Origin: Ustilago trichophora
Taxonomy: Eukaryota; Basidiomycota; Ustilaginomycetes; Ustilaginales; Ustilaginaceae
NCBI GenBank assembly: GCA_900323505.1
Contig: OOIN01000015.1
Span: 372,001-436,000, forward strand
Direction: 5' to 3'
DNA length: 64,000 nucleotides
A program made the position numbers and the translations under genes. Positions within the stretch are counted from its first letter, which is position 1. Every line of letters starts with the position of its first letter. The notes beneath the pieces were generated by a model, which was given only the letters and a program-made list of their open reading frames with translations, ran no database searches and was not told the origin of the DNA. Shown here piece by piece: positions 50,101 to 58,317 of the stretch.

Positions 50101-51578
50101 AGGATCTATCGCAGGCCGTGCTCGAGCGTGCCATGTTCCACATTGACAACTGCTACCAGATCCCGCACCTACATGTCGAGGGTTACATCTGCAAAACCAA
50201 CACCATGTCGAACACGGCCTTCCGTGGGTTTGGCGGTCCTCAGGGTATGTTCTTCACCGAAGACTTTGTCAGCAAGGCCGCAGCGGTGCTGGGCATGCGA
50301 CCGGAAGTGATGCGCGAGATGAACCTGTACAAAGAGAACGAGGAGACGCACTTCAACCAGAAGCTGGTCGATTGGAACGTGCCTACGCTGTGGGAGCAGC
50401 TGAAGAGCTCGGGCGACTTGGAGGCGCGCACCAAGGCTGTGGATGCATTCAACGCCAAGCATCGCTACCGCAAGAGAGGTATCTGCATGATCCCGACCAA
50501 GTTTGGTATCTCGTTCACCGCCATCTTCCTGAACCAGGCGTACGGTGTCGTGCATGTCTACCATCACGATGGCAGCGTGCTCTTCTCACACGGTGGTACC
50601 GAGATGGGACAGGGTCTGCACACCAAGATGGCGCAGGTGGTGGCGACCGAGCTCGACATTCCCGTGTCGATGGTGCACTTGACCGAGACCAACACTTCGC
50701 AGGCGTCCAACACTTCAGCGACGGCTGCTTCGGCTTCGTCGGATCTGAACGGTATGGCGCTCAAGAATGCATGCGTCCAGATCAACGAGTCGATTGCCAA
50801 GTTCCGCCAGGATGCGGCTGCCAAGGGTCTTGCTGGTGTCGAGGCGTGGAAGGATGCCGTGCACGCTGCGTACTTTAATCGTGTGCAGCTTTCTGCGATT
50901 GGGCACTACCGCACGCCTGGTATCGGGTACAACTGGAACGACGGCACTGGAACGCCATTCTACTACTTTACTCAAGGTGTGGCCATCTCGGAGGTGGAGC
51001 TCGATACGATCACGGGTGACCATCGCATCGTGCGTGCCGATGTGCACATGGATATCGGCCGCTCTATCAACCCCTCGATCGACGTTGGTCAGATCGAAGG
51101 AGCATTCACCCAAGGCTTCGGTCTGTTCACCGTCGAAGAGACCCTCTACATGAACAACGGCCAGCTCGCCACCCGGGGACCAGGCAACTACAAGATCCCA
51201 GCCTTCCTCGACACCCCCACCGATATGCGCATCTCGTTCCTCAAAGTGCAAGATCCTTCCAACCCTACCGTTGCTAGACACAACAAGCACCTGGGCACGA
51301 TTCAGTCGAGCAAAGGTATCGGTGAACCACCTCTCTTCTTGGGCGCTTCGGTATTCTTTGCCCTGAAACAGGCGATTGCCGCAGCTCGTGTGCATTACAA
51401 CGCACCCAAAGAGGGGCCAGTGGAAGATGGAGCGGCGCTCAAGGACTTGTTCCACCTCGTGGCTCCTGCAACGGCGGAAAGGATCAGGGTCGCGATCAAT
51501 GATCCGCTCGTACAGCTCGCTCAGGAGACCACGCCGAGAAGGGAGGGGGAGAAGCCGTTCTTCGTCACCATCTCCTGA
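47187..51578 (+). CDS. Xanthine dehydrogenase (molybdoenzyme)
   Basis: 1,463 residues, slightly longer than the usual 1,330-1,360. Oxidises hypoxanthine to xanthine and xanthine to urate in purine catabolism. Domains in order: ferredoxin-like 2Fe-2S (about 27-110; C65, C70, C73 in CGEGGCGAC), second 2Fe-2S (CGFCTPG, then CLCRCTGYRPIL, to about 195), an extra acidic/Cys-containing linker of about 90 residues (about 200-290), FAD domain (about 320-530, with NQIRNVATLAGNIATASPISDLNP), and the two molybdopterin domains (about 680-1430) with GGQEHFYLET, LGGGFGGKESR, AFRGFGGPQG and the catalytic-base glutamate E1380 in GIGEPPLFLG. The Arg and Glu substrate residues of xanthine enzymes are present, so dehydrogenase fits better than aldehyde oxidase. 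Single exon, ATG 47187. Confidence 0.95.
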   Translation: MPAPTTGNKVVDGFELPSQFTDASKLIFTVNNTRFQLSPAKGDDLDLTLLEFIRSKGFTGTKLGCGEGGCGACTVVVGKYDTHVPASSSSSPKAPYRYKSVNACLLPLVTVHGCHVLTVEGIGSSSNPHPIQERIGKLFGSQCGFCTPGIVMSLYATVRNGYGHLTEEDIEHSLDGCLCRCTGYRPILDAAKSFATVKSTKNGTNASNPSNDNSDESDEAEPTTPPEADLITRTPCAKGDDCCMVKGKSKGCAPNAATAPGISTTAHAIQKVLDPNQFKPYDAASELIFPPYLAKDIFDSQDLVFIEEQPESEDLDTEEEPRKQSSARQVWLRPGSLQSLVACMKLYGLDAGGKIRSGNTETGIEVKFKHLKYSVSIFVSDHIKDLAFYKSDERGITVGANLALTDLVRSLKAERPTSSYAQQVKRSILDNLAYFASNQIRNVATLAGNIATASPISDLNPVWVATGAELSYIDTTSSEEKQVNMRDFFLGYRKTALPAGAVITKLFVPWSDEAGSVVHAFKQSKRKDDDIAIVNACLRLSVREDKIVNATLAFGGMGPTTMQSIQVQKFLGGKQFSAPETLSEALQILAKDDFPLSYGVPGGMPIFRKTLALGFLTRFWGLAAPRLGLPKLATALASLPDLEELATSTVERPVTSGQQDLENVAIKQPVGDSIPHLSAMKQVTGEAVYIDDMPPVANELHAGFVLSQRAHAVLKKVDATEALRMPGVVDFITYKDIPEGGSNIWNPPSMDETFFAEDKVYTVGQTIGVIVADNKRNAQAAAHRVQIEYEDLPHILTIDEAIAADSYFKPRPVIHRGDSSEEGWSQYDHVLEGETRMGGQEHFYLETNACLVIPGKEDSEIEVISSTQNPSETQVFCASILGIPNNRVVTRVKRLGGGFGGKESRTIAFAAPLTLAAKKLGRPVRVMLDRDEDMLTTGQRHPFMCKWKLAFSSSGKLERLHAKVYNNGGWSQDLSQAVLERAMFHIDNCYQIPHLHVEGYICKTNTMSNTAFRGFGGPQGMFFTEDFVSKAAAVLGMRPEVMREMNLYKENEETHFNQKLVDWNVPTLWEQLKSSGDLEARTKAVDAFNAKHRYRKRGICMIPTKFGISFTAIFLNQAYGVVHVYHHDGSVLFSHGGTEMGQGLHTKMAQVVATELDIPVSMVHLTETNTSQASNTSATAASASSDLNGMALKNACVQINESIAKFRQDAAAKGLAGVEAWKDAVHAAYFNRVQLSAIGHYRTPGIGYNWNDGTGTPFYYFTQGVAISEVELDTITGDHRIVRADVHMDIGRSINPSIDVGQIEGAFTQGFGLFTVEETLYMNNGQLATRGPGNYKIPAFLDTPTDMRISFLKVQDPSNPTVARHNKHLGTIQSSKGIGEPPLFLGASVFFALKQAIAAARVHYNAPKEGPVEDGAALKDLFHLVAPATAERIRVAINDPLVQLAQETTPRREGEKPFFVTIS

Positions 51579-52381
51579 TCGAGCTTTGCTGTAAAATTAT
51601 TGGATTCAGTTATAAAGATCAGATTTTAGCTGCATATTGGGTCGGGGTCGCCTTTGAGTGTTTGCGATGAGACGTGAATTTGTGATTGTTGCGTCGTCAC
51701 GAGGATATGACGATAAAATGGAGCAAGAGTCCTCATGAAGAACGCATGAGGCCGTCCATCGTGCTTTTCAATCTTGCATCCTTGTTCGCTTCTCCGGGAG
51801 TTTGCAAGCTCATTTGACCTTTGTTTAAGAAGCACAATAAAATTTTGAGCATCTCTGTCGAGGTCATGCTTCAAAGGTTCTTCCATCGAGCCTTACCAGA
51901 TAACGGTGAGCAAGACCGGCCACAAGCTGATTGACACGGAAGCGAGGATCAAGTCGACAATTTTGAGAGCAAGATGGCAGGGGCAGCTGTGATTCGCGAG
52001 ACGCTGTGCGAGCTAGTGTGAATGAGAAGGCTCAAATGAAATGCGAAGGGGGACGGCGCTGTCTTTTCGGGAGAGCCGACAAGCTTTAGCCAAATCTTAT
52101 TCAGTCACGCGCAGCCCGTCCAAAAATCGACGTGCAGCGACAGCTTCTGCCTTCGAATCGGCTCTCCGTCTCGATACGGAGACGTTCTGTCTACATTCAC
52201 ATGTGACCTTTCCATCATCTCTGTAAAGGTCACAAATGGACTGTGCACCAGATGTCCGTCGCCCAGCGACACCCCTTCTCTTAAAACGACCAACTTGCAC
52301 TTCGCTCAGCCATGTCGTCTTCTTCCAATCCTCCAACCATCCCTTGATCTTCTGTTTCATGTCCTTCACATCTATACCGAA
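51579..52381. other. 0.8-kb gap: XDH 3' flank and upstream of Cys-rich gene
   Basis: Holds the XDH 3' UTR and the promoter of the unrecognised gene. An AT-rich patch lies right after the XDH stop. The downstream frame stays open 29 codons upstream of the chosen ATG, from 52295, but without an ATG. No other gene seen. Confidence 0.45.
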
Positions 52382-53953
52382 ATGCCGAACACTCAACCTA
52401 AAGCCATTGACGGATCCAACACCGCAACCTTGACAAATTCGAGAGAGACTTTAAAATGCCCTTCCTGCCTTCGGAACGTCTCGATCAAGAAATTTCAAAG
52501 TCGATCTCGGCCAGGCAAGCCCAAAAAGAAATGTCGTGCCTGTCGTCGGCATAAGTCAAATCTTTCACGCATACCTCCGACACAGGGCTCGCGCTCAGAG
52601 CCAGCTGTCATGGCAGCCCTCGCTCACTTGCAAGGCCAGGCTAGGCGACAGGCAGAGCTTGAACAGAGATTAGCGTTACTGGAGCGGCTGTTGCAGCAAC
52701 AAGTGCAACAGGTCTGGAGCCGACATGAAGGTGAAGAGTCGCTGGTGTTGCCAACGGCGCAAGCTCTACAGGCCGAACCAGACATCTCAACAGCCCGAGA
52801 GCCTCAAGACTGTCACGAAGATGCGCCAGAGTTGTTTGGAGAGCAGATCCATCAAGTCCAGTATGAGGACCCAGAAGACATGAAATCGCCTCTACTACGT
52901 ACACCAACCCCATCGCCTGATATGGCTCCTGTGACTGCAGAATTTGCAACTGAACACGGCATCATGATCAGGCAGGAGGAGGACGATCACGACATCGATC
53001 TTAGCCCTGAGAACGCTGACAGCGTTGCCTACCAAGAGGTAACGCCCGAGAACTTGGCTGCGTTATCGCAGGTCATCTCAACATCTTCTGCCAATTTTAC
53101 TCCACGGAGCTCTGCCGCTTCGGGACACGCAGGCTCGAACACTTTCATTCCCAACGGCATGGTCGTGGTGGGACAAGTCACATGTCGTCGATTCCTGGTG
53201 CCAGAAGGGGTGAACCGCCGCAAAACGAGCGACTTTCCAGAGCTCAGTGATTCTGCGGATGTTCGAATTTGTGAAATCACACCTGGCTGCCTTGAGTGTA
53301 CTGCCAGGAACCTTCGCTGCCAGTTCGGGTGTGGCTATCGTCTAGATGGCAGGCTCAGACACTTGGAAACGAGCAAATGCGATTTTTGCAAGCAGTCCGG
53401 TGACCAGTGCCTCGGCAAGAGGGACTCACATTGGGTATCACACGCGCCAAATACCCAGCAGGAACAAATGGCCGAGGTTGCAACGCCACGAGGGCCATCA
53501 CACGGACACAATAATCAGCAACTTGACCCGGGTAACATCAACAACCTTGTGATCCAGCTGTGCGAGCAGGCCCGTAACTTTGTCCAATCTGGCGGGAGCC
53601 CAAATGCAGCTGGAAACGAATATGCTGAGCTGCTTAACAACTTCAAGGACATGACCGAGCCGCTTCTGGCGGCCATCGATCTGGCTCGTCGTGCACTTGC
53701 AACTACACCGTCTTGTGATGACCAGAGCATTACAAGTAGTACCATCGCTGACTCTGCGCTACTGTCAGGGAGAGCACCCGCCCATGTCGAGGCATCGGCA
53801 TCTCCTTCTTCCCCTGCAAGAGCAGCGAGGCAGGCAAACCTGGAAGCCTTAGATGATGGCGAGCCTCTCACTGACATCACCGATGACGACGAAGAAACGC
53901 TCACGAGTCCAGAAAGGATATTTCGAGCCAGCTGCTCGCGCACTGCAACCTAG
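52382..53953 (+). CDS. Unrecognised cysteine-rich protein, Zn2Cys6-like spacing
   Basis: 523 residues from ATG 52382. I do not recognise the family. What is seen: an N-terminal Cys pair set C26-x2-C29-x21-C51-x2-C54 inside a strongly basic segment (KKFQSRSRPGKPKKKCRACR), like a small zinc ribbon; a Gln/Leu/Arg coiled coil at about 80-118; acidic disordered stretches (about 125-235); then six cysteines at 303, 306, 313 and 333, 336, 343. Both halves read C-x2-C-x6-C, the spacing of fungal Zn2Cys6 clusters, but the loop between them is 19 residues and holds another Cys (317). The C-terminal 140 residues are helical and acidic, ending near TDITDDDEETL. Nuclear, DNA-binding role would be an inference. 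Convergent with the velvet gene; codon use looks slightly less biased than its neighbours. Confidence 0.7.
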   Translation: MPNTQPKAIDGSNTATLTNSRETLKCPSCLRNVSIKKFQSRSRPGKPKKKCRACRRHKSNLSRIPPTQGSRSEPAVMAALAHLQGQARRQAELEQRLALLERLLQQQVQQVWSRHEGEESLVLPTAQALQAEPDISTAREPQDCHEDAPELFGEQIHQVQYEDPEDMKSPLLRTPTPSPDMAPVTAEFATEHGIMIRQEEDDHDIDLSPENADSVAYQEVTPENLAALSQVISTSSANFTPRSSAASGHAGSNTFIPNGMVVVGQVTCRRFLVPEGVNRRKTSDFPELSDSADVRICEITPGCLECTARNLRCQFGCGYRLDGRLRHLETSKCDFCKQSGDQCLGKRDSHWVSHAPNTQQEQMAEVATPRGPSHGHNNQQLDPGNINNLVIQLCEQARNFVQSGGSPNAAGNEYAELLNNFKDMTEPLLAAIDLARRALATTPSCDDQSITSSTIADSALLSGRAPAHVEASASPSSPARAARQANLEALDDGEPLTDITDDDEETLTSPERIFRASCSRTAT

Positions 53954-54245
53954 TCTCTCGTATCCGGTCTCTCACCACCGTAGTCAGACCTCATGAAAGT
54001 TATACACCTCCGACCCGCTGTTGCACAGACCAACAAGCTGTCAAATGTAACTTTGCAAACCTATATATCATTAACAGAAAAGAAAGAGATGCTGCGAGTG
54101 GGAATAATGTTTATCTTTTGACCCATAACATGACCGGTTCGGTATCTTGGTGTGAGAGCTGGAACAGAAAAATACATATAGTGAGGGGAGAGAAGAAGGC
54201 AAAGTGTACGGTTTTGCTCGAGCTGGGAGAGTTTATTGTTGGCGA
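53954..54245. other. Convergent 3' gap (Cys-rich gene / velvet)
   Basis: 292 bp of relatively AT-rich sequence holding both 3' UTRs. Confidence 0.45.
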
Positions 54246-56330
54246 CTAGTGACGTGGGGAATGACGTTGGGCGGGGGGAGAGGTTGTTGGTTGTTTGGGA
54301 AAGTAGCTATCTGTGTTTGTGGCCATGCTTGCTCTTCGTTGGGTGGCTGCGGGGTTGGTGTAGAGGGTTGAGATGGGGGGTAGTGTGGGACGGTGGATGG
54401 AGGATGAGGAGGTAGAAGTGGCTGAAGAGGAGGATGAGGAGGGTAGTTGGCGGTCTACGCTTGTGCCTGTGCCTGGTTCCCTCCTCTCGGATCCGATTCC
54501 ATTACCGTTCAATCTGCTACTACTGGGACCGGCATTGCTCCGAATGTCGGAAGCATCTTGCTTTGCCGTATTGAAGATGAAAGGTGTCCCTTCGGTAGTG
54601 GATGAGGAAGGAGTGGAGTTGTATCCCGAAGCCGAAGCATCTCTACCGGTCGAGTTCGAGTTGGAAGTGGCCACGGACGAGGAAGAAGACCTGAACTCAA
54701 GTGCGGGTCGGGATCGTTCACCTTCCGTCGTTGTCATAGGTGAAAGATGGCGTGGAGCAGCACTAGCGCCTGCACTAGTGACACCATTGTTGTACCTGAT
54801 CGATTCGTGGTCCTCCCGCTCCTCCTGCTGTGCGTTGCTCCATCCGGCGCGAGAGCTGTGCAATGCTGGATGTGGTGGCAAGTGCGACGAGGACAGATGC
54901 AGCTGTGGAAGCGAGTATGGTGCTCGCGAAGGTGGTGGTTGGCGTGAAAGGCTCGGAAGCTGCGGTGGTTTCTCTGCAGTGCGAGAAGATGGTGGGCTCA
55001 GTCGAGAGGGGTATCCCTGAGGAATTGCGTATGCTCCACCAAGAGAGCTGCTGAGCGGTGGAAGCATTTCTCGACGGTCCTCGGTCGCATGGACCAGTGC
55101 GATTCGATCTCCCGAAAGCGCGCGGTGTGGAATCGACCTCACCAGCTGCGACTGCTGCTGCTGCTGTGGTTGCGATGTTACCTCTGCAAACGTCGACCTG
55201 GCAAAATGAGCACCCCTCTCGTACTCACCCGCGGCATAGCTCTGCCTGCGAGCTGCAGTGACCGACCTTTCATCTCCATAATAAAAGTCCTCGGGCGACT
55301 TGCGCTTCTTGGGATTCTGTTTATCGTTGGCCTTGCGCAACTTGTACTTCATGCCCCTATCCACCAGTGCGTCCATGAGCGCCGAAGATGCCGAAAGACC
55401 GGGATGCTTCCTACGCTCTTGCACATCGAAGGCGTCACTGTATACAGAGGCGATCTTGAAGATGCGCAGACCGACGCGGTCGAAGAGGTCAAAGCGAAGT
55501 CGATAGAGGCCGCGATTGCGTACACCGAGTTCTTTAAAGACGAAGAAGGACTGGTCTTCGCGCGTGTCGATGCGAGAGTTGAAGGGCGATTGGAGGGTGT
55601 CTCCGACCAAAGGTTCAATGCGGCGCGCGTCGGGGAGGCATTCATCCATGGGTGAATCACCGCGAACGAGTTGGGCGCGGATGAAAACTTCAGGGAGCGA
55701 GAGAAGCTGCTCGTCTCCACTGCGGTCGATGAGAAGCTCGCAGACAGGTGGAGGGTCGATGGGTACCGAACGAGCTGTGCGGAGTGACATTTGGCTGTTG
55801 CCAATAGCCAGTCCGCGGCGTGGCTGTTGTCGGATGACAAGGGAGAAACGGGGTTCTTGGCGACGGTTGTCGCCATGCATGCCCAGGGCATGGCTAACAC
55901 TGGGCAATACGAGCCACTCAGATCGGTTAGGAAGGCTGGACGAAGCGGGTGCTGCCGAGGCAGAAGCGTCGGGTCGAGTTCGGTGATTCATCCGATGGGA
56001 TGGACCGGGGGCATCATGTGCAGAGGATGGCGAGCGAGAGGACGCCGAAGCGTAGGCCCATTCTGCTTCCCTCTGCGAAGGTCGATGCTGCTGCTGTGGC
56101 TGCGAAGGGTAAGCCTGGGAAGTCTTTTCGTGGAATCGCTGTTGCTGGTTGATGTGGTGCGAGCGTTCTTGGTTGTTGTATGAGCTGAATTGTCGGTCGT
56201 AGCTGCGATCCACAGGGTACGAGGAGGAAGAGTTGGTGGCAAAAGGTGGAAGGGACGAGGAGTGATCCGACTGTCCATCTCGAGCCGTGAAGCGAGAAAT
56301 GCCTCTGTCGTAGTACCGATCATCATCCAT
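54246..56330 (-). CDS. Velvet-domain regulator (VosA/VelB-like)
   Basis: 694 residues from ATG 56330. Velvet proteins are fungal NF-kB-like DNA-binding regulators of development, sporulation and secondary metabolism. What is seen: a disordered Ser/Gln/His-rich N-terminus (1-150); the velvet domain at about 158-340, beginning FSLVIRQQPRRGLAIGNS, with PIDPPPVCELLI, FIRAQLV, SPFNSRIDTREDQSFFVFKEL and GLYRLRFDLFDRVGLRIFKIASVYSDAFDVQ; then the tail typical of VosA-type members, HPGLSASSALMDALVDRGMKYKLRK; a likely NLS (NPKKRKSPED, about 343-352); and a 330-residue Ser/Pro-rich C-terminus. Smut fungi carry several velvet (umv) paralogues; which one this is cannot be told by eye. The long upstream gap fits complex regulation. 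Confidence 0.92.
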   Translation of the reverse strand: MDDDRYYDRGISRFTARDGQSDHSSSLPPFATNSSSSYPVDRSYDRQFSSYNNQERSHHINQQQRFHEKTSQAYPSQPQQQHRPSQREAEWAYASASSRSPSSAHDAPGPSHRMNHRTRPDASASAAPASSSLPNRSEWLVLPSVSHALGMHGDNRRQEPRFSLVIRQQPRRGLAIGNSQMSLRTARSVPIDPPPVCELLIDRSGDEQLLSLPEVFIRAQLVRGDSPMDECLPDARRIEPLVGDTLQSPFNSRIDTREDQSFFVFKELGVRNRGLYRLRFDLFDRVGLRIFKIASVYSDAFDVQERRKHPGLSASSALMDALVDRGMKYKLRKANDKQNPKKRKSPEDFYYGDERSVTAARRQSYAAGEYERGAHFARSTFAEVTSQPQQQQQSQLVRSIPHRALSGDRIALVHATEDRREMLPPLSSSLGGAYAIPQGYPSRLSPPSSRTAEKPPQLPSLSRQPPPSRAPYSLPQLHLSSSHLPPHPALHSSRAGWSNAQQEEREDHESIRYNNGVTSAGASAAPRHLSPMTTTEGERSRPALEFRSSSSSVATSNSNSTGRDASASGYNSTPSSSTTEGTPFIFNTAKQDASDIRSNAGPSSSRLNGNGIGSERREPGTGTSVDRQLPSSSSSSATSTSSSSIHRPTLPPISTLYTNPAATQRRASMATNTDSYFPKQPTTSPPAQRHSPRH

Positions 56331-56610
56331 CGGATCTCTGCGCCCAGACTTTGAAAGTCCGTGTGACCAGCTAGGAAGCTGGTTGGTCAGAACGAGGGCG
56401 GTAATGGTGAACAGTAGGCCGCCGTGATGCGACCTGCTTGTTGCTGAAGAGAGAAAAGGTGGTGGACGATCAGACAGCGGACAATGTGTCGGTAAGAGTC
56501 CAAGTGGCTGAGGGGTCGAGAGAGGAAAGGCGTTGAGTGTTGATGCTTTGGTGAAGAAGAGCTCGAGACAATGTCAAGGATCGACTAGGGTCAGGCTGGG
56601 GGAGAAGTCG

Positions 56611-56636
56611 TAGTAGTGGTGGTGGTGGTGGTGGTA
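56611..56636. repeat. GGT/GTA triplet microsatellite
   Basis: TAGTAGTGGTGGTGG-type triplets upstream of the velvet gene. Confidence 0.8.
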
Positions 56637-56757
56637 ATGAAAGGACCAGAGACGATCAGAGCAGTGTACCATAGAACGATGGATATGTGGGGGTGGGAAG
56701 AGAAGGGGCAGGATAGACTGAGTCGTGAGAAGAGAGAGAAGGAAGGAGACTGAGCAA

Positions 56758-56779
56758 CGACTAGCGACTAGCGACTAGC
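56758..56779. repeat. 7-bp tandem repeat (CGACTAG)x3
   Basis: Three head-to-tail copies of CGACTAG followed by CAAAGCGTAGCAA, in the velvet upstream region. Confidence 0.8.
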
Positions 56780-57811
56780 AAAGCGTAGCAACAAAGATTG
56801 AGGAAAGTACCTCAGCTCCAAGCTCAGCTGTGTTTGGTAAACGGTACACAATGGAAAGCGGCGAATGAGTTTGGGGACATGCCAGCCAAGCGCAAAGAGC
56901 GACGACGTTGTAGAGGAAAGAGTGGTAGAGGTTTGATGGAACGGTCCCCGGATCTGGCAGCTTTTGGATCAATGTACCATGAAAGGCGACCGATCGAGGG
57001 GGTGGATCGCTGTACAGGCTGGTGGATGGAGCTCGGACAGCGGGGTCCAGAGTTCGAGGAGGAATCTGTCAAGGACGGGGGTTCATGTGGACCAGAGAAG
57101 CCGCCGAAGAAAGGGTGATGGCCGAAAGACAGGCAATGCAAGGGAAGCAAGCAATCAAGCAAGGCAGCCAGAGTGATGCTCAAAGAGTAGGTGAAAGTAG
57201 GACAACAAGGTGAGAGGACAAGGATAAGCTAAAAAAAAAAAAATCAGATGGCAGCGGAGTGGATGCCATCAGAGACGCCGACGGGCCCGGAGGGAGGATC
57301 CAGGCCCTGACGGAGAACCAAGGGATCAAAATCAGGTGTTCATTGTCAGCCGTACCACCATTTCGGTACAAGCAGAGGTCAAGGGGAGGAAATGCATGGC
57401 GTGGTGCTGTTGCGAGCTTGGCAAGAAGTCGGCGAGAATGAGCAATGTGGTTCGGGGGCCGCGAAGCCAACGGAAGCGAGGTTGTGGAACAGAGGAGACT
57501 GAATCAAGAGAGATGATGGCGGCGAACCAAATTTAGCAGCGGGAAGGCAAGAAAGAGCGTAGAGCGAGGCAGGAACCAGGCAGTGTTGGAAGCAAGCAAG
57601 CGAGCGTGCCAAAGAAGCCAAAAAGTCGCCAGGGTCAAAGACCAGGGCAAGGGCTGTCAAAGTCTAAATGTGACACCGAGGCGGCCGGGAAGGGAGAAAC
57701 CAAGCCAAGAAAAGCGTACACCTGAAATGGAAGGCCGTCTCTGTTGCACTGTTGCACTCGAGCCAAACGAACGGAAACGGAACGTACACAGGCGGACAGG
57801 CAGCGATCTAC

Positions 57812-57829
57812 CTGTGTGTGTGTGTGTGT
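57812..57829. repeat. GT dinucleotide microsatellite
   Basis: A short GT run (about eight units) in the gap upstream of the velvet gene. Confidence 0.8.
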
Positions 57830-58189
57830 ATGTTTATCTCTCTTCTATTTTTTTTTTGACAGTTGACCAACTCGGCAGCAACACGCGGCAAGCACAATTA
57901 CAGTAAACTCAATTATGTGCGGACCACAAATGGAACGCCGTGGCTGCCTCTCTGAAATCCAGGCCGGCGAATGGAACATTTGTTTTTTGCGCATTTTCCT
58001 GCCTAAAAATGCTGCTGGTGCATACAAGCAGCTCTTTAAATTTGTCTGCTTCGATGCATGGCAGCCATCTTATTTTTGTGCCAATTTGATGCGGAGAGCA
58101 GATCAAGGTCCAGGCTCTTGGCGACCGAGAAAGCCCCTTGCGCTGCCCACTCTTGGCCACCGCCTCTACCAGCTGCTCTCCCTGCTGCT

Positions 58190-58219
58190 TGCAGCAGCAG
58201 CAGCAGCAGCAGCAGCCGT
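58190..58219. repeat. CAG triplet microsatellite
   Basis: About nine CAG units in a non-coding stretch. It gives Ala, Ser or Gln runs in shadow ORFs, none of them supported. Confidence 0.85.
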
Positions 58220-58267
58220 AGCAGCCTGAGTCGGGAAGCGGTTCGGGAAAATAGAGCTCCCTACAAA

Positions 58268-58317
58268 GAAACAACCTCGGTCAAGTGAGGTTGTTTCGGT
58301 CCGCCTAGCAAGGACCG
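58268..58317. repeat. Two adjacent inverted repeats (hairpin pair)
   Basis: First: GAAACAACCTC at 58268-58278 and its exact complement at 58287-58297, with an 8-nt loop. Second: CGGTCC at 58297-58302 and GGACCG at 58312-58317, with a 9-nt loop. They sit in the gap between the velvet and Med8 genes. Function unknown. Confidence 0.8.

Noticed and set aside
58268..58310. Helitron 3' end (hairpin followed by CTAG)
   Set aside because: A hairpin and a CTAG follow each other at about the right distance, but the base after CTAG is C rather than the expected T, and no helicase gene or 5' TC end is visible.
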